Positions 20,668 through 30,874 of a DNA stretch of 64,000 nucleotides are shown here, piece after piece. The stretch spans positions 1,099,663-1,163,662 of the forward strand of contig MNCI01004927.1 in the NCBI GenBank assembly GCA_015680685.1. The letters run 5' to 3'. This DNA comes from Gnetum montanum (taxonomy: Eukaryota > Streptophyta > Gnetopsida > Gnetales > Gnetaceae). A program made the translations under genes and the position numbers. A model generated the notes under the pieces. It ran no database searches. It was not told the origin of the DNA and worked only from the letters and a program-made list of their open reading frames with translations. Position 1 is the first letter of the stretch, and the number at the start of each line of letters is the position of its first letter.

Positions 20668-23456
20668 ATGGCCCCGAAACATGGACAACAGGAAGGTCTT
20701 GCTCAAGGTGGAAGCAAACGACCTAGGAGAGGCGAAGAACAAGTTCCTGTCAGACAACATGCAGAGCAGGAGGAACAATCATTTAGCATTCATCAAGAAG
20801 ACCCTGCTACTGTATAGTTCGGGCAGGCAGAGGGAGGAGCTACTGTAGCACCTGAATAGGGACAACATCTCACATTGCCCCAGGATTGTGTTCAGGCTAT
20901 CCACGAAAGGTCCACATTCACTACGGTGATTATGGAATTAAATTTTGAATCTTTTGTAAAGTTTGCTCCTGAGGCTATTAGGGACCACCTCATAGGGTCT
21001 CCCTTATGGCCTATCCTCTTTGAAAGCGTTGCTTGGTACCTAAGGAAAACGTAGCAATTCTGGCACAACAAAGAACAAGGCACCACCGTTAACATTTGTG
21101 GTATGATAGTCGATTTCTTTGTGTAGGCCATTTCGAAAGTATTAAACCTTCGAATACAGGGTTCAAGGTTGCTCAGTTTTCTACCCGTTCAAACCCTGAT
21201 GTGCGACGAGTTTGGTTGGAATGGGTATATGGTAGGGAAAATACATTTGAAGAGTTGATGACAGAAGAGAGGATCTATTTCAAAATTGGAACGTATCACC
21301 TCTTCCCCACGAAGGACTTAAAAAGAATTTCTACATATGTGGCAAGAGGATGTGCAGTGCTAATGGGAAAGGTTAATGCTAACCTGCCTCATCTATACCT
21401 TACAGACATCTTGAGACGGTTCGAGGAATGGAAGATAGAGAAGATGGCGTTGCCCTTCCCTTACCTTATCAAGAGGCTATGCCGATGTGCTGGTATCAGG
21501 GGATACACTAATGATGTCCTCTAAAAGGCCAAAAATGCTTCATATGCTGAATTGTTAAAGCCACCAGCCACAAGGAAAACCATTGTTGAGACGTTGGGAC
21601 CAGAACAAGAAAAAGAATAGATGACTGAACCAACTGCAACTCAACTTGCAGGACCTAGCCAACTTTCAAGTACGGGACCCAGCCAACAATAGGAAGCAGG
21701 GCCTAGCACGGACTAGGATCAACCACCATCGCTGCAAGATTACAGATCGTTGATGAGCCACCTCAAGGCCATCGCTGAGACGATCAGTTGGGGAAGTCAT
21801 GATGATGCAAATCTCTTCTGCATCATTGACAACGCCATACAGCCCACAGTTTCTTTGGATTGTGCAAGGGATGAAATGTCCATCCATACAGGAGGAGGGG
21901 AAAGTACTTGGTCACAACAGATCTAGGGAAATGTTGCATCTTTCCAAGTGCAATTAGAAATTAGTGAAGGGGCCACGGTGGTGGTCATGCAACACCAGGA
22001 TGCAGCGGGAGCCATAGAAGTGGTCACAGACCACATCAAAGAATTGTTCAATGTACCTATTGTACCATTGGTAGATCTCACGGGAGCATGGGATGCTCAA
22101 ACTTTGGCTAGAACCTCAATGACTCCTGCAGAACGTGAGGATGCGCTTGATTGATTGCTACAAACAGGACAAGTGATGACGTCCCTGTTTGACATCCCTC
22201 AAGATGTTACAACAATTTAATCAGACCTCATTTCCACTAAGGGAAAGCTGGTCTTGACAGAGGTGAAGGCTGAGCATGCTGAAGTAGAGGTGCAGAAATT
22301 ACAAGAAAAGCTCGTGGCCCTACAAGCAGCACAATGGGACCCTTTGCAATTAGTTCCCGTAGACCAGCCGGACAGTTTCAAAACTGAGCAACTAACTAAG
22401 CTACTAACGGAAAATAAGAAGGTGGCAGAAGAAAAAGAGAATGCTGTTTGGGATGCCTCTGCAACACAGGCGTAAACTCATGTGCATATCAAGGCACTCA
22501 AGGCCTTACAAGAGGAAAACAAGTAGCTTGTTGCCGACAACCTTCGGTTGACCTCTATGAACAATCAAAAGAATATTCTTGAAGAGCATTTCCATCAGTT
22601 GCGAGAATAATTCATCTGGGTCAACTAAGACATGAGTCGTTTAGCCAAGGAGAATCGAACCCTCTCAATGGAGGAGGTACACGTCATCCGCCAAAGGATA
22701 GCTATCGAAATAAGCACATGGAAAAATGAGGCTAAATGGCATGAAAAGCTAAAGGAGCACTTCCGGGACTAGGTGGGGATGTACAAACAAATCCTTGAGA
22801 AGGAGATCCATATGGCCAAGGCCCACATCAACACTATCAGTGCTCAACACTCTGACTGGTGCGCCATATTGGACACATATGCATTTGCCCACCAGGCGGA
22901 AGTTAAGAATCGGGAACTGCAGATCCAAGATCTTACAGAATACATGGAGTTGGCAAACTTGCGGTATGCCAACCTTGCCATGTTAACAGCAGCACGCTCG
23001 AGAACAAAGCTCAAGCAACAGGTAGCTACCACCTACATCAAATATGAAACAAAATTTGTAGAACGCAAGAAGATATTGCAAAAACTGGAAATTGCAAATT
23101 CTGAACTTGAGGTGGTGAAGGCAAGCTACCAAGGAAAAAAAGGTGTCACAACAGATTTGGCTCGACGGTTTGCAGATTTTCAAAAATATAGAGATAAAGC
23201 CAAAGCCTACGAGGAGGAATGACGGGTATTTGCGGCTTGGTATGGCAAGGCAAATCAAATGTTTCCGCAACTACCCTGCCCATGGGAGGTGCTGACTCCA
23301 TCAAACATCGGAACATTAGCATGGACGACACAAGATCCCCAGACCGAAGAGGAGAAACTCCAGGCCATACTTCAACGCCATCAAGTCCCAAGACCTAGAG
23401 CACAAGACAAGGGGAAAGCACCTATGGAGGAGCCACCGCCACCAAGAACTACATGA
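20668..23456 (+). pseudogene. Element A ORF2: plant-transposon-type domain plus long coiled coil
   Basis: About 930 codons with several stops and at least one frameshift. The start MAPKHGQQEGLAQGG is shared with G and B. Residues of roughly 90-290 form a globular domain: LNFESFVKFAPEAI, SPLWPIL, WYLRKT, then FEELMTEERIYFKIGTYHL, VARGCAVLMG and ALPFPYLIKRLCRCAGI. The last part fits the plant 'putative plant transposon protein' domain (PF20167 from memory). From about 22250 to 23220 the sequence is predicted coiled coil (EVQKLQEKLVALQAA; the 22773-23222 frame). A PWEV motif and a short KGKAPMEEPPPP tail finish it. It is not a typical envelope: I see no signal peptide or transmembrane helix. Function is unknown. 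Confidence 0.7.
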
Positions 23457-23637
23457 GTTCCACCAATTTTGTAGCTGTAACACATTCTTTGTGTTGTGTC
23501 TCTATTTTGTTTTGATTCCACATTGCGGCATAAACTCATTTTCACCATCCAATAATCCCATACCTATCCACTATGTAATCAATGGAGCTTGTTCTCACTG
23601 TAACTCGAGGACGAGTTTTCATTCAGTCGTGGGGGTA

Positions 23638-24392
23638 TGATGAGTCGCCATTTTAGTTGACCGCGATATCGCGTACGCGATATCGCAGCTTGTCTCCTCA
23701 TCTATAAATAAGAGGTAGACAGATCCGATAGTTAGTTCTTCTCCAGTTTTTTTTTTGTAAGTTTTAAGTGTGTTAGTTTTTAGTAGTTCTTTCTCTTAGC
23801 CCTTCTCTCCTAGTGTATGCCCACAGTGTGGTGATTGTAATTGTACGACATCCTTATTCGAGTGTGACATACTTGGACATGCACATGACCAGAAATAAAG
23901 ATCGAGATTACTTCATCATTGCAGCATTCACTTAGCTTAATTATTCATTTAGTTGTTATTTACTGCTTTCTTAGTTAATCTCTTCTCATCCTAAACTCCT
24001 GTTAAACGCAGAATGAGTAAGACTTAATTACAAGCATTTAAGTGTGACTACTTGGTAACCCAGTAGCGTACCTAGGATCTACGCTTGGTAATCCCAGTGG
24101 TAGTCGTGCATAAAGTCCAAGATGTGTACAGATGATTGAGGAATGGATGCTTATCGCACTTAGGCTAGATTAAATTCTCTCACACACACTCTCTCTTAGC
24201 TTAGTTAATATTACCACTTTCCATTACACTCAGGAGTAACATTAGCATAGGAACACATCATACACCTCATTCTGGACTAAACCATACGTGACAAAGTTAA
24301 CACTAGTCCACGTGGGAAGACAGCGAACTGCGACCTAAAGATAACTGTCTTGATACCACAACTTGAGTGTAGGGGTACCTCGCCACTCATCA
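23638..24392 (+). repeat. Element A 3' LTR (complete)
   Basis: 755 bp from TGATGAGTCGCC to CGCCACTCATCA, preceded by GTCGTGGGGGTA. It has a pair of GCGATATCGC palindromes (23662-23687), TATAAATA at 23703-23710, an AATAAAG signal near 23894 and the GGTAACCCAGTAG segment near 24053. Confidence 0.9.
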
Positions 24393-25613
24393 AAAACCAA
24401 TCCTAGTCCAACACTTGTAAATTGTATGGCCTCTCTTCTTATAGAATTTGCAAAATGCACGCCTTGAATACCATAAATTTTGGAAGTTAGCTTGGTTGCT
24501 ACAAATACCTTGATTTTCTTGGTTGAAATTCTTGCCTTCTCTCTATTTGGTTCTATGCTATTAGACTATTGGATTAATTAATTTGAATTATCTCCATATG
24601 GCTACAATTGAGTTCTTTTTTGAAAATAGATATAATCAACCATTGAACATTTGAATTTCTTTGATTGAACAAAGTTCATCCTTGTATTTTGGTATAAGAT
24701 GGTAAAATGATCACTTAAGTTGTGATTTTCATCGCTAAAACAATAATTGATGCTTAAAATAGTGGCAATAGAATGATCCACTAGCAACAACAAAAAAATG
24801 CTATAGAAATGGATAACGATAAAATTATCAATGTTACAAAGGAGGATTAGAACTTGGAATATCATAACATCTACAAGCAAAAATGCAAATCTCCATAGAA
24901 AAACTACAAGCAAAAACACAAATCCTCATAGAAAAACTGTGAAGCAATCCCTTGCAATGAAAAATTATGACTATCATAGCAAAAACATTGACGATCACTC
25001 TTCCATGCTGAGCAAAGAATGATGACAACAACAAAAGCAATAATGAAACATTGAACATAAAAAACCTACTCCAATACCATATCAAATTTTAAAATTTAAA
25101 ATAAAAAATAAACCATCCAAAATACAATAGAAAAGTCTAAATAACAAAAATGGGATTCCACATTCGGAGCCAAAATAAGGCCTACAATAAAGCACTTTTA
25201 CTTTCACCTCAGTCCAATTTATACATAATTTATTTCCATAACATAGATTATGATGAAATTTGCCAATATCATATAGAAAAAATATTTTTAAATACATCTC
25301 CAATAATTATAAAAGTAATACGCTACCCCTCTTCGGTAAGAAATTTGATTATAGAAGCCCAGAAATTTAAGTGCAAAAAGCCCATTAATTAGATCAATTG
25401 TGGAATTTTATTAAAACATCAAATTATAAGTGTTACATGATCTTCATCACTATCTAAATAGTTAACCGAGGTTGTTGAAACACCAAATTAATTAAGTGTT
25501 TATATAAATATAGCATATAATCAATTACATGATTTATAATTCACACCATTTCGATTTCAAAAGATATATCAAGATCCTCAGATATGGCACAGTAACCACA
25601 CACATGTAAAGTT
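24393..25613 (+). other. AT-rich intergenic DNA
   Basis: I recognise no gene or element. Short open frames on both strands look random in composition. Confidence 0.5.
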
Positions 25614-25691
25614 TATGGCAAAGCTATGCATTTAAGAATTATAACAAAGCTGTGAATTTAAGGATTATGACAATACCATGAATTTAGGACC
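25614..25691 (+). repeat. 26-bp tandem repeat, three units
   Basis: TATGGCAAAGCTATGCATTT, TATAACAAAGCTGTGAATTT and TATGACAATACCATGAATTT start consecutive units exactly 26 bp apart. Confidence 0.75.
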
Positions 25692-25784
25692 CTGCCAACT
25701 TATGGCATAGTAAATCATTGTAACCTGTTTGGACTGCCAGAAGCGTATCTTCACAGGTCAGTCCACGCTGATAGAATAAAAATA

Positions 25785-26160
25785 CCAAGATTTATGATTG
25801 TTCTTATCAGAAATGCGTTAATAAAAACACCCAGATAATATTGTACCCGTAAATAAAAACGAACAGAAGATCACTGTTCGTAGGACTTCCTCCGCTTGCA
25901 TTGGTTACCAGGATTTATGATTGTTCTTATCAGGAATGCTCCATTAAATAAAAACACCAAGATAATATTGTACCCGTAAATAAAAACGAACAGAAAATCA
26001 CTGTTCGTAGGACTTCCTCTGCTTGCATTGGTTACCAGGATTTATGATTGTTCTTATCAGGAATGCTCCGTTAGATAAAAACACCAAGAAAATATTGCAC
26101 CCGTAAATAAAAACGAACAGGAGATCACTGTTCGTAGGACTTCCTCTGCTTGCATTGGTT
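25785..26160 (+). repeat. ~125-bp tandem repeat, three units, each with a hairpin
   Basis: Units start at about 25787, 25909 and 26036 (spacings 122 and 127). Each has AGGATTTATGATTGTTCTTA, an A-rich middle, ACGAACAG...CTGTTCGT (an inverted repeat with a short loop) and TAGGACTTCCTC-GCTTGCATTGG. Open frames across it are a by-product of the repeat. Confidence 0.85.
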
Positions 26161-26181
26161 AATAATATCCATGGAATTCCT

Positions 26182-26266
26182 ACATTTATGTTCTGGACAT
26201 AAATGTATGCAAATATAATTTCCTCCATTTGCATACTTGTTCAAACTACCGTCAGTTTTGACGGTA
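26182..26266. repeat. Three consecutive inverted repeats
   Basis: ACATTTATG/CATAAATGT (26182-26206), ATGCAAAT/ATTTGCAT (26208-26234) and TACCGTC/GACGGTA (26247-26266) follow one another with loops of 6-11 bases. They come directly after the 125-bp tandem repeat. Confidence 0.7.
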
Positions 26267-27300
26267 AATGTATGCGTAACATTTTCAAATAAAACCCTTT
26301 TAACAAAATTAAATTCATTATTTTCAACAATCTTAGCATATTCCAGCAAATATTACATAAAAAATAAGATAACATGATAACATCACTTGAAAACGGCAAA
26401 CCATAAGTTTCCTTTAGGATAGCTGTCTACTTATGTTATTCAGAGACACTTGAACTCCTGAACTAAGAAATCAACGCACTAATAGAGCTCTCTCCAATTC
26501 ACAACCATCTGTAACACAATCCAGTCATACATCCACACAGTATTATAGAAACAACAATTCAATGAAAACTTCTCTGATTACAACATGACTGATCTTCTGG
26601 TACCACAACCGTACTCCTGTAACACCTTATTTATTAACTTGCTTATCATAGAGATAGCTGAAGACAGCCCACCCAAGCCTGTAATCAATCACAAAAACAC
26701 TACTTCAATTATTCGCAGTTTATTAAAAACAACGCAAAAAGTCCATTAAATTAACCCAACCACTGAAATAACAATCAACATTATAAATCGACAGTGGCTG
26801 AATGTTCCAAAATGTCTTACCCTTGAAAGCTAATTGAAACAATGTGATCGCGAAAAAGGAAAAAAGCATAATGCTATAACTACTGACAGTTCCGTTGTTC
26901 CGTTATAATCAATGCATTAAAAAATCCTCGGCAGATTATCATTTCATTAAACAATCTCAATTCCCGAAAAATATGCATATAACTCGAAACTGAAACCTAA
27001 CTTGGAACAATTTTCGTACATAATAAACACCGCTTTAAAATAAAATCATTAGGACAATGTTCCACGAAACGAGTCTGCAGGAAAGATAAACGTTTCAGAA
27101 AACTAACAAAAACATAATCAAGCAACAATGGAAAACGAGAAAGTTCCACAAATCTGATAAGAAGAAGAAATTGATACAAACAGAAACCAGCAAAACCATT
27201 TAACAGGAACCGATCGCATAAGAAAATGATAATGCTTGATTTTAAGCATAGCCTAAAGAAAGAAGAGAAAGAAAAAGCCAAAGCAAGCAAGATCCTTACC
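26267..27300 (-). other. 3' side of the host gene (UTR/intergenic)
   Basis: AT-rich. On the minus strand GGTAAGGATC follows the stop codon directly (27300-27291), a good splice donor, so part of this region may be a 3' UTR intron. The end of the transcript cannot be placed from sequence alone. Confidence 0.45.
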
Positions 27301-28299
27301 CTAATTATGATAACGATGCCTGCGACCACGGCTGCGCTTGTGGCGGTGGTGGTGACGGTGCTTACGGCCATCATCGCTGCTGCTGGACTCTTCCAAACCG
27401 TCGTGGTGGCGCCTGCTCTTAGCGTGCTTCCTCTCTCTCTTACGCCCTCGCCTGGTCGCATTCTCGCCCTCGCTCTCCGTCTCAGAAAACTCTCTCCTGC
27501 GTCTCCTCCTCCTGCGTCTCTCATAGTCGTCAGAAGGCTCACTCTCCGTTTCCGACGAGAAACGGCGCCTTTTCCTCTTTTCCCTTCCCTCCCTCCGCTC
27601 ATCTTCAGAAAATTCCTCCTCCTCGGACTCCTCAGACGATGACGATGACGATGATTCCGTTGCAGATTTCCTCGACTTGCGCCTGCGCCGCTCCTTGCGC
27701 TTCTTGGATGAATCGCGCTCCCGTCCCTTCTCTGCCCGGCTGGAAACCCTAACCTTGCCGCTCCTCCGCTCGCGGATGACCCTCTCGATTTCAGAATCCT
27801 CATCGCTATCCGTAACATCCGACTCCGAATCCTCATCGGCCACGTCGTCGTTCTCGGCCAAGGGTTTCAAGGCTTTCGAGGCCGCCAACACCTTCGTTTT
27901 CTCATCGACAAAAGCAGAGTCACGATCACGATCAGCAGCGGCCGTGGCAATATCTTCCTTCACGGAGAGGAAGTTCCGGCACTGAAACGTGAGATGGCCA
28001 ACACGGCCGCATTTCTTGCAGGAACCGCGGGCCTCATCGGCGGATGAATTCGTGAGGCGCGCAAGGGCAAGAAGGCCTTGAAAGCTGTCGTAGGCGTTGC
28101 TGCTCTCCTTGTCGCCGTCTCCGGCGGCAGCAGCTCCATGATCGCCGGCTCCTGCGCTGCCGCCGCCGCCGCCGCTCTGGTTGGGCGCGTAAGGATCGTA
28201 TCCGATGGCGCTCTGCCAGATGCCGTGAGTCTGCAGCGCCGCGCTGCTGTGCACGCGGTTGTTCGCCGGCATGCGAACGCGTCCCGCCGTCGCAGGCAT
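27301..28299 (-). CDS. CXIP4: CAX-interacting protein 4-like zinc-knuckle RS protein
   Basis: 332 residues, uninterrupted. The N-terminus (MPATAGRVRMPANNRVHSSA, then HGIWQSAIGYDPYAP) is the strongly conserved start of plant CXIP4, which fixes the ATG. A glycine/alanine-rich stretch (44-60) is followed by a CCHC zinc knuckle, Cys94-Cys97-His102-Cys107 (CKKCGRVGHLTFQC). The C-terminal half is charged: an acidic DEDSESD region (150-170), then R/K/S/E-rich repeats and a histidine/arginine-rich tail. In Arabidopsis the family was found as a partner of CAX-type vacuolar cation exchangers; the domain layout also resembles animal SREK1IP1, a splicing-related nuclear protein. Which role applies here is not shown by sequence. 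High GC content sets it apart from its surroundings. It is the only convincing host gene in the window. Confidence 0.92.
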   Translation of the reverse strand: MPATAGRVRMPANNRVHSSAALQTHGIWQSAIGYDPYAPNQSGGGGGSAGAGDHGAAAAGDGDKESSNAYDSFQGLLALARLTNSSADEARGSCKKCGRVGHLTFQCRNFLSVKEDIATAAADRDRDSAFVDEKTKVLAASKALKPLAENDDVADEDSESDVTDSDEDSEIERVIRERRSGKVRVSSRAEKGRERDSSKKRKERRRRKSRKSATESSSSSSSEESEEEEFSEDERREGREKRKRRRFSSETESEPSDDYERRRRRRRRREFSETESEGENATRRGRKRERKHAKSRRHHDGLEESSSSDDGRKHRHHHRHKRSRGRRHRYHN

Positions 28300-28339
28300 C
28301 TTCGGATCTGACCACGGATCACGCCGCGCAGATGTTCAA

Positions 28340-28348
28340 TTAGGGTTT
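28340..28348 (-). promoter_or_regulatory. Telo-box in the 5' leader of the host gene
   Basis: The minus strand reads AAACCCTAA, the plant telo-box often found near the start of genes for translation and RNA-processing proteins. It lies about 40 bases upstream of the ATG. Confidence 0.6.
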
Positions 28349-28540
28349 CGGAGAATCGCGGAGAAACAGAAACCACCTCACAGATCTCGTCTTCTGTCCA
28401 GATCAGACGAAGAAATCGATCTCCTCGGCGACCTGCAAAAACCAGAGACGATAAAAACTTTCTCAAACCTAATCTTTCCTTCCTTCACAGGAACGGAAGA
28501 GGACTCCCGGGGGTCGAGTTTGTGCAACAACGGCCAGGGT

Positions 28541-28550
28541 TCTTATAGGA
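28541..28550 (-). promoter_or_regulatory. Candidate TATA box of the host gene
   Basis: The minus strand reads TCCTATAAGA about 245 bases before the ATG, giving a plausible 5' leader of roughly 210 bases. GGTTTTTGCAGG (minus strand, near 28432-28443) could be an acceptor for a leader intron, but no donor is obvious. Confidence 0.5.
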
Positions 28551-28559
28551 GGAGGAGCG

Positions 28560-29848
28560 GCCACAAAAAGACAGGGTTATGCACGATTTGCAACAGAACT
28601 AAACTAATTAAGTTGTTAAATAATATTTGAACGATCTTTATGCCTTCCATCCCTCCTTCCCAATTTAAATTTAAAACAGGAATGAGTGACTGTATGCTGG
28701 ATCAGCCATGAAACACGTGGCTCCACCTCCTTTTACAGGGCACTTTTCGTAACATCTCTTTTTCGATCTGACGGTGGAACAGACAGCGCTCCAGAACAGC
28801 GGGATAAAATGTCGCCTTCAGCTTTTTCATTTTGCATTTTTAAAATGCTGAACCATCATGCGTGGTTCAGTAACGTTTGAATTCCAAGAATGACTGGTAC
28901 ATGGAAAAAAGTTTGAGTTGAGGATTGGTAGCCACGGAATGCCCACGTGATTCGGAAGAGCTTGCTCAGATTGCTGCCCATCAAAAATTATTCAGATCTC
29001 CGATCAACCACCCACGGCGACCAATAATGATGGGATGGATTAATGGCTCACTAGCCAATTGAGTATGTTGGGTTTTTTTAATGGGTGTGATTTCTCTACA
29101 AATTTGATATTATCTCTTTGATTGTTCTTTTAATTTGATTTCTTTAAAATTTCTTTTAATTTACTTTCACCTTCATCAATGCTAAAATTTTTGTTTTCAT
29201 TTCCAAAGTGCAGATTCACAAACTAGTAAGCAAATATTCGTGATGTCTTTTTTAGTGATCTTACATCATGATATGTGCTTATTCAAAATTTGGGTCACCT
29301 AGCTCATAACTAAAGTTTCACTTTACAATTAAATTATGTGATCTAAATAAGTCTTTCATGCTAAGCATTATTCTTACTTTTTTTTTTAGAGCTTGTTCAA
29401 CAAGGTAATGCTTCAACATTGTAAGACACCTTAGATATCAAGTCATTTATACATAAGCATGCAATGTTACATATCACTCATAAGTCAACTCTAGATTTTA
29501 ATGTCTAGTCTAAAGAATATTCCAAATTGTCATGTTTTGTCAAGTTATTTAATTTTCCATTGATTTTTTAGAAAGTTGTGCACCAAATTGCTAGTCTTTT
29601 TGGTCCTATTAAGCATACAGAATCTATTTCTATAGTATTTCTATGGTATTTGGTTTTCTTTTATTATTATTATTATTATCGATATCAATTTTCTTAACCA
29701 TAAAAAGGAATTAGTATTACAAGAAAGTTGAAAGAGTTATATTCAACTAATTATATATTATAATCTTACTAATTCTTGCAACTTTTGTCATTGTGAAAGA
29801 CATTTGTTTAATGCTTGCTTTTATCTACTCAAGAAAAAATATGCAAAG
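28560..29848 (+). other. Intergenic DNA upstream of the host gene
   Basis: AT-rich, ending at the LTR of element D. I see no gene, RNA gene or recognisable repeat. Open frames such as 28686-28880 lack similarity and coding character. Confidence 0.5.
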
Positions 29849-30729
29849 TGATAAAACCAATCTTTCATCAAGCGCAATATCGTATCAACAATATCATCGC
29901 TACAATATCGTAGCTAATGCTACGTCATAGTTGATGCTATATCTCTGGAAGGTATGCAGCCCTATAAATGTCAACACTTAAGTGCACAAGTGACAATAAT
30001 TTCTTTCACCCCTTAGCAAAACTCTTGCAATTTTATTTCCTAATCTTAGCAATAGAGTGAATGCCCACAATGTGGTGTTAAGCAATTGTATGGAGTCTTT
30101 ATTCAAGTGAATTGTACTTCGACATAGTTCATGATCAGCAATAAAGATTGAGACTGTTTTTCATCATTCCAACATTTCCTTAGCTCTTTTGTATACTTAG
30201 CATAATTTTCTTGTTTACACTAGCTTAACTCTTTATATTTCTAAGTACTTTACTTTTCATGCTCATTAGTTCAGCAGAATGAGTACAACTAGTTTCGAGC
30301 GTTTAAGTGTAACTGTTTGGTAACCCAGTAGTGGTTTCGCTTGATTCACTCAGTAGTGACTCCACTTGGTAATCCTAATAACAATTACACGAGCCCAAGA
30401 CATGACCAGTAAACCAAGACAGGATACTCATCGCTTTAGTGAAGGATAGATTTATATTTTCATCGTTACTTACATTTAGATTTTTATCTCATTTTCTTCA
30501 TGTTTACTACTAGGAGTAATTCAAGCCTAATAGCATCACATATCATATGCCTCATTATGAGTTAAACCATACACTCAAACTTCACTAACTCAAAGTGAGA
30601 AGACAACGATCATGAACTTACTATCAACTCCTAGCATATTTACATTGTCCATCCATGAATTACGATCTAGTCACACGTGAACACTTGTGACTTGCATGGT
30701 AGAGTGTTAGGGTAACTCACCATTAATCA
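29849..30729 (+). repeat. Element D 5' LTR
   Basis: From TGATAAAACC to CACCATTAATCA, with the primer site directly after. Upstream of TATAAATG (29963-29970) are words GCAATATCGTATC, CAATATCATCG, CTACAATATCGTAG and CTACGTCATAG (29871-29930), imperfect palindromes on the GATATC pattern. The 3' half matches the other LTRs (GGTAACCCAGTAGTGG). Confidence 0.8.
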
Positions 30730-30748
30730 TTGGAGCCATTGTGGATGG
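30730..30748 (+). other. Element D primer-binding site, degenerate
   Basis: TTGGAGCCATTGTGGATGG aligns with TTGGCGCCGTTGCCGAGG in element F, complementary to the 3' end of plant tRNA-Asp. Confidence 0.6.
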
Positions 30749-30874
30749 TGTATTAATGTTTGCTAAGTAGTTGATCTTATAGGATTCGTTGTATCAAAAA
30801 CCACATAGTTATCCTTTACATTCTTAATTAATTCTAATACCACACACACATACCTAAAGCGTCAAACACACAAT

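Larger units (their letters stand above)
16267..24392 (+). mobile_element. Element A: pol-less Athila-like retrotransposon (gag + ORF2)
   Basis: The 5' LTR (16267 to about 16624) is truncated and runs straight into internal sequence. The 3' LTR (23638-24392) is complete. Between them are gag, a spacer, an internal promoter and ORF2. No protease, RT, RNase H or integrase similarity is visible. The flanks AAAAA (before) and AAAAC (after) may be an imperfect 5-bp target duplication. Gag is most similar to that of G, so A and G are the same family. Without pol it must depend on another element's enzymes. Confidence 0.85.

Noticed and set aside
20668-23456. ORF2 as a retroviral-type envelope gene
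   Set aside because: It has the right position for an Athila env-like ORF, but no signal peptide, transmembrane helix or cysteine pattern. It is globular plus coiled coil.
25785-26160. CRISPR-like array
   Set aside because: Only three units of about 125 bp without unique spacers, in a plant nuclear context.
27226-27642. Plus-strand open frames across the host gene (also 27677-27985, 28078-28630)
   Set aside because: They are shadows of the GC-rich, arginine/serine-rich minus-strand gene. They show no similarity and the opposite strand has the conserved protein.
27960-28466. Longer overlapping minus-strand frames beginning 28315 and 28466
   Set aside because: They are in other frames over the CXIP4 N-terminus and leader; the conserved MPATAGRVRMPANNR start decides for 28299.
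28686-28880. Short frame upstream of the host gene as a separate gene
   Set aside because: It has no similarity, an ordinary composition and no promoter or splice signals that fit.
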